Positions 11,350 to 23,820 of a stretch of 64,000 nucleotides of DNA are shown here, one piece after another; the stretch's first letter is position 1, and each line of letters starts with the position of its first letter. The stretch spans positions 91,294,466 through 91,358,465 of the forward strand of contig OZ021729.1 of the NCBI GenBank assembly GCA_963978545.1, read 5' to 3'. Below the pieces are notes generated by a model that did not search any database, was not told the origin of the DNA, and was given only the letters and a program-made list of their open reading frames with translations. A program made the position numbers and the translations under genes. The stretch is from Linyphia triangularis (lineage: Eukaryota; Arthropoda; Arachnida; Araneae; Linyphiidae).

Positions 11350-14308
11350 TAATTCCAGGTTCATCACATGTAAATTTTTTAAAAACTAGATTGAAGAAAA
11401 TTTAATTATGAAAAATGTTATAAAAAAACTATATATAATTATTAATTATTGGGGGAAAATGTCATCTATTACACCACTCACGGAGTTTTTTTTGTCTTTT
11501 TCTAACTTGTGAATGGTTTAAATTCCTTAATGAAATTTCAATTTTACACAAATTAAGTATAATGTGGTGGCTAGGGAATATGCATAGTGATTTAAAAATT
11601 ATGAATGGCGCCTAGCATACTGAGAAAATTGTTTGCTGAAAAATGAAAGCACTCGTAAACTCGTTTTTTGCATAAAAAACGAGTAGCGACACAGTAAAAA
11701 AGAATTACCAGCTTTAGTAATAAAAAAACGAAAAATTATAAATCTAATTTCGGTTGTCAGGAAAATTTACAAAAAAAGGTATCACAACGTGGCACGAAAA
11801 CTTTTCGTAAAAAGATCCATTCGAATTGATCCCAATCTTTTTTTATATGGTCGGATGCAAAAAATGTAACATCTACAAAATGGTTTTTACTTTTAATTGA
11901 AGCAATAACGATGAAGATAGAAAAGATGAGGTAGTCAGTAAGACGACAATCCAGTCAGGTCATTAATATATCAATTTAATTAAAAGTGTATCAACGGGAC
12001 AATTGAAACTAATAATTTTGCCAAAATAGAAATAGTTTCACTGCACAAACAGTTATTTATTGTAATATATGACATTTTAAACAAATTCACATTGTATGGT
12101 CAACAGATTATAACTACTCTTTCAATGTAAGTACTATATTCCTATCAACTATAGAATGCTATTAGATCGATAAATATTATTAATTGTTCGTACTTAAATC
12201 TATATATATGTCTACAAAATTGTCGATTTTTTTTTAATGCGAGTGTATAAATTCACATTTTGTTTTAATGAATAAATTTTGAAAAGTAATTTACCGCATA
12301 TTTTGCTGATAGAGATGGTGTTTCTATCTAATTTTAAACATTAAAAACAAGCACACGCTGGCAACAGAAACGGTGCTATGTAATGAATATAAAAATTTGC
12401 AATGCATATAATAGATGTATATTAAAAAATTTGTTTTTAATGGTTTATATTATTTGTAATTAGTTTTTTTCACAATGTTGTATCCAATGTTTATCAAGTA
12501 ATAAACACTATAGTGGAACTGTCATTTGGTAGTATTAAAAAATAAATAGCTATTAACTTATCTTTTATTCCAAATGATGTCTATGTTAAGAAACAAGACA
12601 TGTTTTGGAAATTAAAAAAGTTAATGTTCACCGATTAGATTATACGGTTCAATAATTTTGAAAATTAATACGAATTTTCTTACGATATTCATATTTTTCT
12701 TCGTGTCTTTTTTTTTTTTATTTATATATTTTTTTACAATTCTAAGGAATGTTAATGTGAGAATCAAGTGTAATGTGAGCAAATCAAGTGTAGCGAAAAT
12801 AATAAAACGACGAGTTGGTTTCGAAATTATTAACGTTATTAAAAAATTCTAATCTTGTAACGTTATTCTAACGTAACAAGATAGATATTAGATTGAAAAA
12901 ATGTAGGCCTTGTTTTAAAAAGTTTTTTTTTTTAAAAAAAATATCACGTTTTGGTGAAAGTAAGCGTTTTTGTTTATCACATGAAAGAAATACTAATGTA
13001 CATTACCAGTTTAAAATAAACAAGAAACTTTAATGTTTAGTACTTGAGTAGTAGAATTTATATTTTAGTAAAAATAATTTAAAATTTAAAGTATAAAAAC
13101 GGATTTTGTAAAAATCCAAAATAAATGGGCCGATTTTCAAACTCAAAACACATAATAATTGTCAGGACAATTATCCACATTTTGGCTACATTATCTAATG
13201 CATTCCTTTGATATAACTGGAATTTTCGGTACACCATATAGGACACTAAGTATTACTTTTATTGCTGACTACGGTATCGCAAATAAAGTGTTTCGAATGT
13301 TACATTAATTACATAAATATATTACACTGTTATAAAATGTCGCTTTATGTTCAATCTCTCTCTTACTTACTCAATTTCATAAACAACTTTTTTATTATAA
13401 TTTTATACGAGTAAGTAGTAAAAACTAAAGAAATTACAATCATCATCTTACTTTCAATTATTAAAATGAATTCTGGTATGGGAAAACAAACCAATACCTA
13501 AAAATTAAATACAATATTAAAATCTAAAAGTGTGCGCAATTTCAACATTTTTAACCATAAGAGAATGTATTTAAAATGAAAATAGAAACGCATTTAAAAA
13601 CATTAACTTATTTTTGGAAAGTTACAAAAGTAAAATATAATCAAATGTTTTTCAGAGGCAAAAAAAAAACAACAACAAAAAACAAAAACACCCAAAAATT
13701 GTCTTGTCAGATAAAGTTATTCTAAGTAATTCATTCCAAAAGAATATTCACAAATCAATTTAAAGTTTCGAATGTAACTACACAAATGAGGGTCATGAAC
13801 TTTCTAATGCAACATATTTTTAAAATCTTAGTAGAAAATACATTTTAACATTATTAATCAATGATTGAAAAGTATTCTTTCATAGCTTCGAGTTGAAATG
13901 GGAGAAAAGCAATTAATGATATAACGCATAAAAACAAAGTTATTAATACAAATCCTTTATATGCATTGCCAGTTTTTATATTCATTAACGCAGCGCCGAC
14001 TCTGTAAACAGCGAGTTCTTGGTATTTGCATCTTTTTTTAAATATCAAAAATTTTATATCAGCAAAATGTGCGGCAAACTAATTTTCAAAAATTTATTCG
14101 TTAAAAATGAATACGAATTTATGCACTAACATTTAGATATCTTTTATTTATTCTGACAAAAACAATTTTATTATTTATTTATTAAAAAAATTTGGCAACA
14201 GGAAGGAGTTTCTTCGATGGTCGGTTAAACGCTATTTTAGCGCTATTAGATGACGGCAAGTTGGTATATTAGTATTCGGTAAAAGCGACCTTTTCTTGAC
14301 AGTTACAG
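11350..14308. other. AT-rich DNA with one dispersed repeat
   Basis: AT-rich sequence without a recognisable gene. Immediately after the SINE duplication, AATTCCCTGATAATTCCAGG (about 11340-11360) belongs to a CCCTGA/CCAGG-rich repeat also seen at 15.4-15.8 and 58.4 kb. About 13921-13980 shares an AATCCTTTATATGCATTGCC-type block with about 6990-7030 and 38825-38880. Confidence 0.5.
12240..12470 (+). repeat. Dispersed repeat family C, copy 1
   Basis: Aligns by eye, in the same orientation, to 32308-32520. Shared landmarks in order are a TATAAATTC block, a GATAGAGATG block, an ACAAGCACAC-like block, TAATGAATATAAAAATT and a CATATAA/TATTAAAAA block. Many substitutions and small indels separate them, so it is an old repeat pair. 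Class unknown. Confidence 0.6.
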
Positions 14309-14470
14309 CCCCAAAATTTGATAGAATGCATTGTCATCAACATCAAATCTATCTGCCAAGTTTCAGACCGATTGGATGAAGGCAAGGGGGTAAATTATGC
14401 TTATGCAGATTTGAGATCCATCGACGTACAGTCACACACAAAATCGAAGTTAATAGAAATGATTTAAAAA
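14309..14470 (+). repeat. Dispersed repeat family B, best-preserved copy
   Basis: Contains TTTGATAGAATGCATTGTC, then ATCTATCTGCCAAGTTTCAG, then GATTGGATGAAGGCAAG, and finally ACAAAATCGAAGTTAATA. The first two parts recur at 59741-59825. The first part recurs inverted at 33545-33603. The last part recurs at 7.25 and 23.36 kb. Confidence 0.65.
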
Positions 14471-17400
14471 TCCATTGACCAACGAGCGGTTCCAAGATTC
14501 GCACGCAGATGTCTGCTTACTTTGTTCTACTGGTAATAGGAAGGAAAAACTAGTTTTACAGAAAATACGGAGCTGCACGGAGAAGTGTAGGTAAAACGAG
14601 ATTTGTATTTAAAATGCGGATCAGATAGAGAAAAAAAAATATCTAACTTATTTGTAATTTTACACATATAGTGACCAAAACTAAACATTTTCGTTCCAAT
14701 TTGAATAAGCGATCACCTTTTGAGCAGAAAGTATGTTTGATGGTTTAAAATGCATTTCATAACGTCACTCGTGAAGCAAAATTGTAATTTAATGTTTACT
14801 CTTAAAGTATTGATTTTACAAAAGATACGAATTTTGAAAGACTATCTGCACATTTTAGAAGAAAAAAAATTCAGTTTGGGCGGAGTTTATAACTCTATGA
14901 GTACAGAGAGTAAAAACAGTTGTTCCGTAAAACAGAAATACATATTTTTGAGTTTATCTACTACCTCCAATTTAATTACTAAACACAATTAATATTTTTA
15001 AGCAAGTTTAAATTCCCGAGAAGATTTGTGTTGTGAAACACATTTAGGTATAGAGCAAAAAATTAAAGGGAAAAAAAAAAAAAAAAACAGTAAGAAAAAG
15101 TTATTTGAATTGTAACAAGTCTTAGATTTCTTGAAGTTAATGAGAAAATCTGGGTTATAAAAATGTTACCCAAGAACTATTCACAACTTGAACATTGAAG
15201 CGAGACTTCTTTCATTTATGGTTAGACGAAATATTTATAAGAATAAATATACTAAAATCATTTGGGAAAGAGAGTGAAACATAAATAAATGATACATAAC
15301 GATTGGCATGTATTGATTCTAATATGAATTTGTTTTTATTTTTTGTTAATATGATATAAAAATATGATACAATCACTTAATATGATATAATACGAAAATT
15401 GATATACACAGAAATACACAAAATTCAAGAAAAAAAGTTCCCCGACAGGAAAAAATTCTTGGTTTTACAACAATTTGTTTTTCAAATTTCATCACCTTTT
15501 CCAGGTTTTCCAGATGTGAAGACTCCGAACAGAATTGTATTCCAAAGAGATAATAACAACATTTTTTAGAACTATTTTTGGCGGATATAAAAATTTTAAA
15601 TTATTGCGTAACATTAAAGTCCTAACGATTTTACCACCAAAATTCTCAGAGTAAATGGCGCCAAAATACGGACAATTGAGAAAACGTACCTTCAGAGCAA
15701 TGATAAAAAATTCCCCTAATTTTCGTAAATTTTTTTTTTAAAAATCTCTGATATTTCCCTGATTTTCCAGGTTCTGTGACCACTCTGTATATAATATAAA
15801 AAGATCGCATTATAAGTATCAACAGAAAATAGTTATATTTTTTTAAATATAGGATACTATTCTCCTAGATTGAAAGTGATCTGAAATCATTATTTGGTAT
15901 ATTTATAAACAATAAACTTACAATAAGTAAAAGCAGTTACTTGATGAGTGAAATAAATTTGTCGTAAATGAGTGATACGCCAAAGAATGTTGAATGAGTA
16001 TTTTTGCTCTTCTGAAATCTTTAAAAATTTGGATTTAAATATCGTCTGCTTTGAATGAAAAGATGTTATTTTTATCGTTACCAATATTTATTCATTTAGC
16101 TTAATCTATAGAGATATGAAATGCCATTAGATTTGCTAAAATAATGAAGGCATACGAAATTAATGATTTATTACCAAATAGTCCGATATAAAAACGTAAC
16201 CTAATGGGAAGGGTTAACTTTTTGTGTTTTAATGGTAACCGAAGGAAACCAGCATAATTAGAATTCACGTTATAGATTGTAGTTGTGATTGAATACATTA
16301 AAAAAAAGTTTGAAATAAATTATGAAACTTTCTTGACGGTCCAACTGAAATCCATTAACTCCACTTTCGATTAACATTCCTATTCATTTGCAACAATTTA
16401 CAATAATTAAAAATAGAGCTAATTATTTTCAACTTTAAATAAAATCTTCTTTTCTTTTTTAATAAATTTGAAGTTTATCGTTACTATTTATACTAAAACA
16501 TATAAGTTTAGATTTTACATTTTGAATACATACATGATCATTATGCATTCATTTGAAAGTTAAAAATAACCTGTACTTGCAAATGATCATATTTATAATG
16601 TTTAAATGAATTCGTTATGGTCATATATATCTATTAAAAATATAAGATATAAACTGATATGTTTTAGTAGAAGGGGTGATGAAAAATATCAAGAAAAGTC
16701 GAAAATACTAAATGTACAGAATGGCTAATAAATTATTATTATTATTCACTTTTGATATCTATGAAAATATATTTGAAATATTATAAAATGCTTAAATTCT
16801 GCCAATTAGAAAATATGGAATAAGTTAGACTACAAAAGTCTTTTTTCTAAATAGATAAATAAGAAGTTACTTATATTTAAAAAATGCCAACTGCAAATGC
16901 AAAATTGATGTTACGAAAAATAAGGGCCAATTACATACCGGAAAAATAAGAGCAGTGCACATTCGCATATTAAAATAAATAAAACATAATAAGTTGATTT
17001 TTTTCCCCCTATCCAACAGTTCTATTCGTTAAAGGTGGTATAGAAAAAGAAAGTAAGTTAACTGTCGTTATTTTGATATCACGAGGAATAAATAGAAAAC
17101 ATTACTGTTTTCCTTTTCTAAAAACTGCTGAGTTTTGCTAAAGTGAACAACGCATCTATGTTTTCTATCGAACATTTAGAATTAGCGATATCGAGAAAAG
17201 AATGTCAAATATTCAATCATTTAATTCGACGGAATTCGAAAAAATGACTTTAAGGAAGTCAAACATCAACACAAGTTACAACAGGATTGCAAAAGAACTT
17301 ATTCTTTGTAGTGAAACATCTTTCTTGAGCAATAAGAAAAGAATAATATTTTCAAAATGTATCAATACAGAAAACATACCTAAGATTCCGGAGTCAATTT

Positions 17401-18539
17401 TCTCATCAGGGACAAATGACGAAGCGGGGAATTTCACTTTGGAAGTCGAAAAAATTGTATTCTGACAAAGAAGCTGTTTTTAAGAAGAGTCCAGAAACTT
17501 TTTATAAGGCACACTGACATTTTTTTTACAATGTTCTCTTGGTTATTTTTATGATCATTAAGCTCACTCCCTGATAAAATAATTGCAACAATTTTTAATA
17601 TTCTAATCTTTGACTGCTTAATTTTTAGAGTCTATTTCAATCATGACTATCCACAAAACTTGTTTAATATCATTACAATTGATCCGGACTTCACACATTG
17701 TCAATTGCGTTAAGAATTAAAAACACAATTATGTGCCTCAGCTGTGAACTATCATAAGTGACAATAGCGGTTTAGCTTACGATAGTTTACTACTGAGGTT
17801 AAGTATTGCTGTTAACAATTCAGCAACACAGAGTTATTTTAAGGCATATTTTTTCCGGTATCGAAACACGACTATTCTGAAAGTGTTGAAATGTAATCTA
17901 AAATATATCATATTAATTTCCAATTGTCTATGTTAAAATATAATGATTTAATGCTGATTAAAAAAAAAAAAATACTCTTTGAAATGACCCAATCAGCTAT
18001 CTCAAGAAGTCTGCCGTTAGAAAGCACACGAACCATACTTCTTAAGAATGGCTTAGACGCGAATTTGAATTTTCCGCTGAAAGAAAGAAACGCTTCTGAT
18101 TGGTTAAGACGAGATTCGAAACTTCCACCAGAGTTCATATATTCGAGTCCGAAAATTAATAATAATATTTCGCGATTTTTTTTTTTAATTTTTTTTTTAT
18201 CGGATGAAAAATCCGAGGATAAAAAACGAGGTATGAAACAGGTAATGCAATAAAATTGCATTCCTTGAAAATAAAATTAATTAAAAAATTTCCTAATATT
18301 ACAAGTATGCCACAGAAAACGTTTAAAACTTTTTCTTTAAAACATATACTGAATGAGGTATTTTTTCTGAACGACTAAACGCCAGATTCTGAAGGTTTGC
18401 TTTAGCATAGAACCTTGATGAAAACCCATCAGGGTCTTAAGGGAACAGTCACTTTGGCATTAGAAATATCTAACCATTTAGTCACGAGATTGGTAAAAAA
18501 GAAATTATATTAATTGATTTAGCTGGATTGCGCACGATG
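14471..18539. other. AT-rich DNA with CCCTGA-type repeat remnants
   Basis: No gene is recognised. About 15420-15790 contains repeated CCCTGA and TTTTCCAGG words of a degraded interspersed repeat. A short ATG-initiated frame at 17202-17465 (87 codons, hydrophilic, no domain recognised) is the only frame worth noting; nothing around it supports it as a gene. Confidence 0.5.
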
Positions 18540-19330
18540 AGCGTACTGCACCGAAACATCACGACAACAACTCCTCGCAATGTCGAGGTGGTTGAAACCT
18601 CACTTCAATCCCCCTATTTATCACAACGTGGGCAAAAATGTTATCAGGTATGAAGCCATTCTAAACAGAAACAAACATCACACCAGAAAAGCAAATCGCA
18701 CTCGTGGGCAGCGTAATCCAAGAGAAATTGAATCCAAACAATGGCACATCATTAACGTCCTCGGTGATAAAAACTCCCAAGGATTCAAACACAACGGGCC
18801 ACTAGAATCCGTCTCGTACAGCGATACCATCAGACGATCCCCTCCACTCCAGAATCGTCTGGCCAAAAAGGATGGACAAACCCCTCTGTTCGGACAACCC
18901 CGTTTTGCATATCTTTTTTTTTTATTATTTTCTTTCCTGCCCCCCCCCCCCACGCATCTATTCACGACTGTCCGTCACTCAAAGTCCTTTAGCATAGCAT
19001 CGGTCTTCTATTCATCCCTACAAGAAGGGGTCACACGAGGGGTCGTCCAACCCCCCCCCCCTCCTGCCGACCCCATGACCCCTTCAGCCATTGGGTATAT
19101 CCGAATATAACCCACTTTTTTGGCCAATGGTGGCAGCGAGCATAAAATCCTGGCGGCTATATTGAGGACAAAGCAAGAGAGGGTAGAAAATAATAATAAT
19201 AAAAAATCGGTCAATCCATCTAACCCCGGATGGAATAAATATCGTCTGAAAATAGAATATACCTGGAGGAACGAATTTGAAATAGGATATGTCACAGGAT
19301 GCCTGAGTGAGATGGTATACATACAAGACT
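18540..19330. other. GC-richer, non-repetitive island
   Basis: The base composition is clearly less AT-rich than the flanks, and the segment has poly-C runs near 18941-18952 and 19050-19060. An ATG frame at 18580-19110 spans 176 codons, but it passes through homopolymer tracts coding for phenylalanine and proline runs and has no recognisable domain. Frames of comparable length exist on the other strand. I read it as a candidate non-coding conserved or regulatory island rather than a gene. Confidence 0.35.
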
Positions 19331-21129
19331 AAATATTATAAATATGCATCTTTAATGAAATAATTAAAAATCTATTTAAGCCAGAAGTATAAGAAAAACA
19401 TTCATTAAAGTTATAAATCAAAAAAAGATACCAAGAGAAGACAAAAAAATTCTCTTAATTTCGTCGTAAATAAATCCCTTAAAATTAACCTTTCCTCATA
19501 AGCAAAAATCAATAAATTTCTTTTAATAAAACAATAAACGAATAGACTTACCTTAAATTTTTTAATTTAATTATTTACACGATGATAAAATTCGTTTAGA
19601 TATACGAAATAAGTTTAATTTGAAAGAGTAAAATATCTTTAGGCATTGGAGGAAAATTAAAATTACTGTAGTTAGTTAATTGTTTATAATAAAATAATTT
19701 GAAGGAATTTAAAAAAAAAACCTAAAACTCAGTTTTCCTATTTTCATTTTCAAACCAAATCACGCTGATCTTCATTAATAAAGTACTTCGGAAATTCTAC
19801 GAGTACCATAACAACTGGCTTATTTACTGTTACGATTATACCACCAAGACATTCAGTCAAAAGTAGATACTTAATTTCAGTCAACACCACAAACATACTT
19901 GGGATTCATCACCTTTATCTCTGGCACGAGAAGACGAAATTATAAGCTCTCAAGTATCTTTATTGGAAAAGCATTTGCCCGCCCGAGCATCGCAAGGAAA
20001 TTATCATTGATTAAAAATGATTTCTGCAACAAGTTCTTTAAAATGAAGTTTTATCACTTCTGCTTTCAAGGACAGAATATATAGTAATTGTTATCATACC
20101 TTATCAGGAGGCTTGGAAGATGAATGTTGCATTCTTTTAATTTGAAGAAACAATCGTAGAAGTTACCATTCAGTTGTTTTTTTAAGTCATTTTGAAGGAG
20201 GGACTGACAGCTATTCCGGAATCCCGCAAAAATCAGAATTAACAGAGGATCAGATTAATCCAGGTATAGACCAATTAGATTTCCAGACCAACGGAAACAG
20301 ATAGACAAAAAGTCTATCTTGGTTTATATTTTCAAAGACAGAAAAAGATGATTGAACGTGAAGTCATTGGCTGGATTTTTTACCAAAGCGAGAATGACAA
20401 AAAGAAAGAAATACAAAGAAGGAAGCAGTACTGAACAGAAACATCGAAATCTGGACTTAAAAGAGTGGTTCTAATTTAAAGAACTTTCGGGTTTAGCAGG
20501 TACAGCATTTGATTTTTAGAAACTTCGACAAGTGAGGTCAAGGAATAAGTCTTCAATACTCATTGGGTCTTGTGATTGTATTTACTGCTAAGTTTGAATT
20601 CAAAACCTCAAAGGACCATTAGACCAGAAGAGGTAGAACCTATCCACCATAATGGCACACCACAAATATATTATTCATGGCCTTTTGTGTAGAATATGGT
20701 AGGAAAGGCTAGATGGATTCAACAATGGATTAGGAAACCTAGATGTGGTCCATAAAACTGTAACGTTGATTTACAGCCACATACATGTTTACTAACTCAG
20801 TATAAGTCAGGTAAAAGAGCTTCAATGTGATAACAATACATTCCAAAGAATATTCAATCAATGAGAAGATATATCCTGCCGTGATGACAATCCACGCATA
20901 TCATTTGCCATAAGACACTGAATACTTAGCCAAAGCTCTAAAAATAAGTACTTGTAACTTTACTTCTTTCACCTTTGTGCTTTATTATTCATAAGAAGAA
21001 GAAAAAGGTCTCGAACACAGTTCGTTATTCACAAACTAAGTGAATGGAAAGGCAAGGAAAGCAATAAAATGTTACTAACAGCAACATAAAAGCGACACGA
21101 AAAACTATTGCTTTACTTGGGTCATATGT
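19331..21129. other. AT-rich DNA, no features recognised
   Basis: 19.33-19.9 kb is very AT-rich. 20.1-21.1 kb is purine-rich and more complex, with stops in all frames. No repeat similarity was seen. Confidence 0.5.
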
Positions 21130-21717
21130 GCTAAAATTAAAGACCCAATAGAACTATGGAAGTTGAATACTATACATAACTACAAACCCTAAAAGCTGGA
21201 CCAAGTATAAAAACAACTCAATTATAGTTACGTTCGCGTCAAACCGAAATAGACCTGCAAAATGACCTATCACACTATTAGAACACACATTTACAAAGCC
21301 TAAAAACTGCACCAGGTATGAAACAGTTCAATTATAGCTACGTTCGACTCAAACCGAAACCTAATACATCTGCAAAATGACATATCACACTAAACTGTAT
21401 TAGACTAAAGACCTAATAGAACTATTGAAGTCACATACTATACACAGCTGCAAAGCCTAAAAACTGGACCAAATACGAAACAGCTCAATTATAGGTGCGT
21501 TCGAGCGAAACCGAAACCTAATACATCTGCAAAATAAATAACTTATTACACTAAACTGTATTAGAACTAAAGACCTGATAGAACAATGGAAGTCAAATAC
21601 ACAGCTACAAAGCCTAAAAACTGGACCAAGTACGAAACAGCTCAATTATAGGTACGTTCTAGTCAAACCGAAACTTAATTGATCTGAAAAATGACCTATG
21701 ACACTAAACTGAATGAT
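21130..21717 (+). repeat. Tandem repeat, ~157-bp unit, about four units
   Basis: The landmark ACAAAGCCTAAAAACTGGAC (or a close variant) begins at about 21182, 21293, 21450 and 21607. The last two intervals are 157 bp. The first interval is about 111 bp, because one unit lacks the AAAGACCTAATAGAACTATG section. Each unit also holds CAGCTCAATTATAGGTACG and CAAACCGAAACCTAATACA. Units are mildly diverged, so this is a local minisatellite rather than a fresh duplication. Confidence 0.9.
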
Positions 21718-21839
21718 AACTTCTTCCAGGTCCAAAATCTAGACAACTCGATGGAAGTTCGTAGGTTAACTAGAGGCAAGACAAACTGATCTCAGGAACT
21801 TCTTGCAAGGAATGGAAGTACAGCCACATGAAGCAAGGT

Positions 21840-22431
21840 GCTGCTTAGCACACGACCAAATTCCTTGACGTATGCCGGTTGGGAGGAGGGAAGAAATAAA
21901 AAAAAAAGGTACGGTTGAGGCCCCCTAAAAACGATCACGGGGCATCAACCCAAATCTTTACTCCCTCCTAACCCCAATTTTTTTTCTCGTCACCCCACAA
22001 CTTTTTTTTTTTATCAGATTTTATTCCCCAAACGTAAAAAAGAGGCGAAAAATCTTTAAGAAAGGGAGCGACAAAACAGAAAATAAAAGTTTTTTCCCCC
22101 CCCCGTCAGTAGGGTTATTGGTCTAACAGTAAGTCCTAACCTCACGTAACCCTAGCGCGCGTGGCACGTGGCCTAAAAAACAGGAGGGGAGGTTTCGGTG
22201 AATGGAACTTTTTTGTAGAGTTTTGTAGTTGTGGCCCAGACGGCTTGCGCGCGAAGTTTAACGCACTTTAGGGGGAGCGAAAAAGTGCTTTCGCGCAGGA
22301 TATTTGCGATTAAGGTTTCTGTACCGGATAACAGACAGCGGATAATTATCTTAACACGCGAGGAGAGATTGGTTGGAACACTTAGTGGAACATTTACAGC
22401 CGTCATAATTATTTATCGAATATTGAAGTAT
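21840..22431. promoter_or_regulatory. GC-richer island with clustered factor-site-like motifs
   Basis: Non-repetitive, CpG-containing sequence ending next to the MITE at 22432. It contains an E-box CACGTG at 22165-22170, CGCGCG words near 22250, TTTCGCGC (E2F-like) at 22289-22296 and the palindrome GATAATTATC (paired GATA sites) at 22341-22350. Short frames here are not convincing. The regulatory role is inferred from motif clustering only. Confidence 0.3.
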
Positions 22432-22667
22432 TACCCTGGACCTTAAGCCGAAGGGTATTGTTTTCTATTGGTCAAAAGTATGGTCCGGTGTCCGTGCCCA
22501 CTTAATGTTTGGGGCATGCGCAGGAAAGACATTGTGTGGGCATGCGCCTGCTTGTATAAAAAGAGATGTATGCTGATGTTGTTCAGTTATTTTGATGTAT
22601 CGATGTTTTATAAAACTCAAATAATAATAAAATATATGTAATGGGCTTGGACTTAACGCCCATGGTA
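22432..22667 (+). mobile_element. MITE-like element, family 1, copy 1, with promoter-like core
   Basis: Terminal inverted repeats read TACCCTGGACCTTAAGCC on the left and TACCATGGGCGTTAAGTC from the right end inward. If the outer TA pair is the target duplication, this fits Tc1/mariner-type MITEs. Two further copies (38592-38817 and 41842-42075) share the same boundaries, both flanked by TA. The interior has two GGGCATGCGC words, a TATAAAAA box at 22555-22562 with TCAGT starting at 22583 (A 30 bases downstream), and AATAAA at 22626-22631. A solo LTR was considered, but no longer matching flanking duplication exists. Confidence 0.7.
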
Positions 22668-22794
22668 AACTGTACAACAACCTCAAGCCGATTATTTGTT
22701 TATATTTTATATTGTAATTTTTTTTTTTTACTTGTTTCTTTACGGTTAGGATAAATGGGACCCAAAAAACTTGAGGGAATGCATTAACCTCCAG

Positions 22795-22862
22795 AACAAA
22801 TCTGCCAAGTTTCCGCTCGATTGGATGAAGTGGGTTAATGTGATCTCCGAAGATGTGTATGG
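22795..22862 (+). repeat. Dispersed repeat family B, fragment
   Basis: AAATCTGCCAAGTTTC followed by GATTGGATGAAG matches the core of the 14.35 and 59.77 kb copies. Confidence 0.5.
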
Positions 22863-23049
22863 TGCAAAAATATGTGTGTGATAAAATATTGATCATTGGT
22901 GCCATTTTAACTGCCTCTAAGCCGAGTCCAAATTTTAGTTATGATGTTTTTGAAAAAAGAATAAAGAAAATCGAAAAAAATACATGGAGCTACAAAACGA
23001 TCATTAAAAAAATAAAAATGTTTCAAAATATTGATATATCGGTGACTTT

Positions 23050-23100
23050 TATCGATATTTTTAATATCGATATTTTTTTAAAAATATCGTCGTATCGATA
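23050..23100. promoter_or_regulatory. Cluster of three TATCGATA palindromes
   Basis: Exact TATCGATA occurs at 23050-23057, 23065-23072 and 23093-23100, with partial TATCG words on either side. In Drosophila this sequence is the DRE element bound by DREF, and clustered CGATA words are bound by BEAF-32. Whether it acts so here is unknown. A transposon terminus built from the same word is an alternative. Confidence 0.45.
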
Positions 23101-23337
23101 GATCGCCGACCTCTAAACTATATCTCCAAGCGGAAGGATCTATCATACAGCGTATAATACTCAAGGCTCAAAAGTAATATTGTCCCGTAATGTTGTCACG
23201 TAATGTCCCGTTGTCAAGTAACGTTTCAGATTGTGTTTATTTATTCTACGAGCTGTAGTAATTGCTATAAGTTGTGCTGTATTTAATTCACTGAAAAATG
23301 CTTATAAATAAATTCATTTGCTTACAATTTTCGCGCC

Positions 23338-23395
23338 ACAAAGAGACACACACAGAAACAAAATCGAAGTTAATATAAAAGATGCCAACTTTTAT
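23338..23395 (+). repeat. Dispersed repeat family B, 3' fragment
   Basis: Contains AAAATCGAAGTTAATATAAA, shared with 7.25 and 14.44 kb. It lies about 500 bp after the 22.8 kb core fragment and may be the same interrupted copy. Confidence 0.45.
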
Positions 23396-23820
23396 AAGAA
23401 CACGTGTTTCATTTACGTTTGAAACTTTTTGTCCTTGGACATGGGTGAAAGTAGGCAATAGGGAGTAAATAGCGGAATGTTCTCTAAAAACGACATTTGA
23501 AGGTGTTAGGAGATGAAATACAAGATAGTTATTAGATCTTAATGTAGTTTCGAATGGCGAAAATACTTCTCGAGTCCATCAGGTTTATAACTTTCTAAAA
23601 AGTTTTTCCTTTATCCTCACACCCCATCAATTTCTTACCCCTCAAACCCATTAAAGGTTAGAACTTTCATTAAAGCTTCCGCCCGTCCTAAAAGCTTTGT
23701 GGCTTTCTTCTAAATAATGACGGAGGAGGTCTAATGGTTTAGTTCGAGGGATAGTCTGTGATTAAAAAAGGTGTCATTTTATGATTAAGGCAAAATACAT
23801 GTTTTTTGTGGAGGAGTAAG
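23396..23820. other. AT-rich spacer
   Basis: No gene, tandem repeat or paired ends seen. Confidence 0.5.

Noticed and set aside
17202..17465. 87-codon ATG frame
   Set aside because: No recognised domain, no repeat or neighbour evidence, and no upstream promoter signal; cannot be told from chance.
18580..19110. 176-codon ATG frame as a gene
   Set aside because: It runs through poly-T and poly-C tracts giving F- and P-runs, competing frames exist on the other strand, and no domain is seen.
22432..22667. Solo LTR interpretation of the promoter-like element
   Set aside because: All three copies end at TACC/GGTA with inverted ends and only TA in common at the flanks; no 4-6 bp duplication or TG...CA ends fit.
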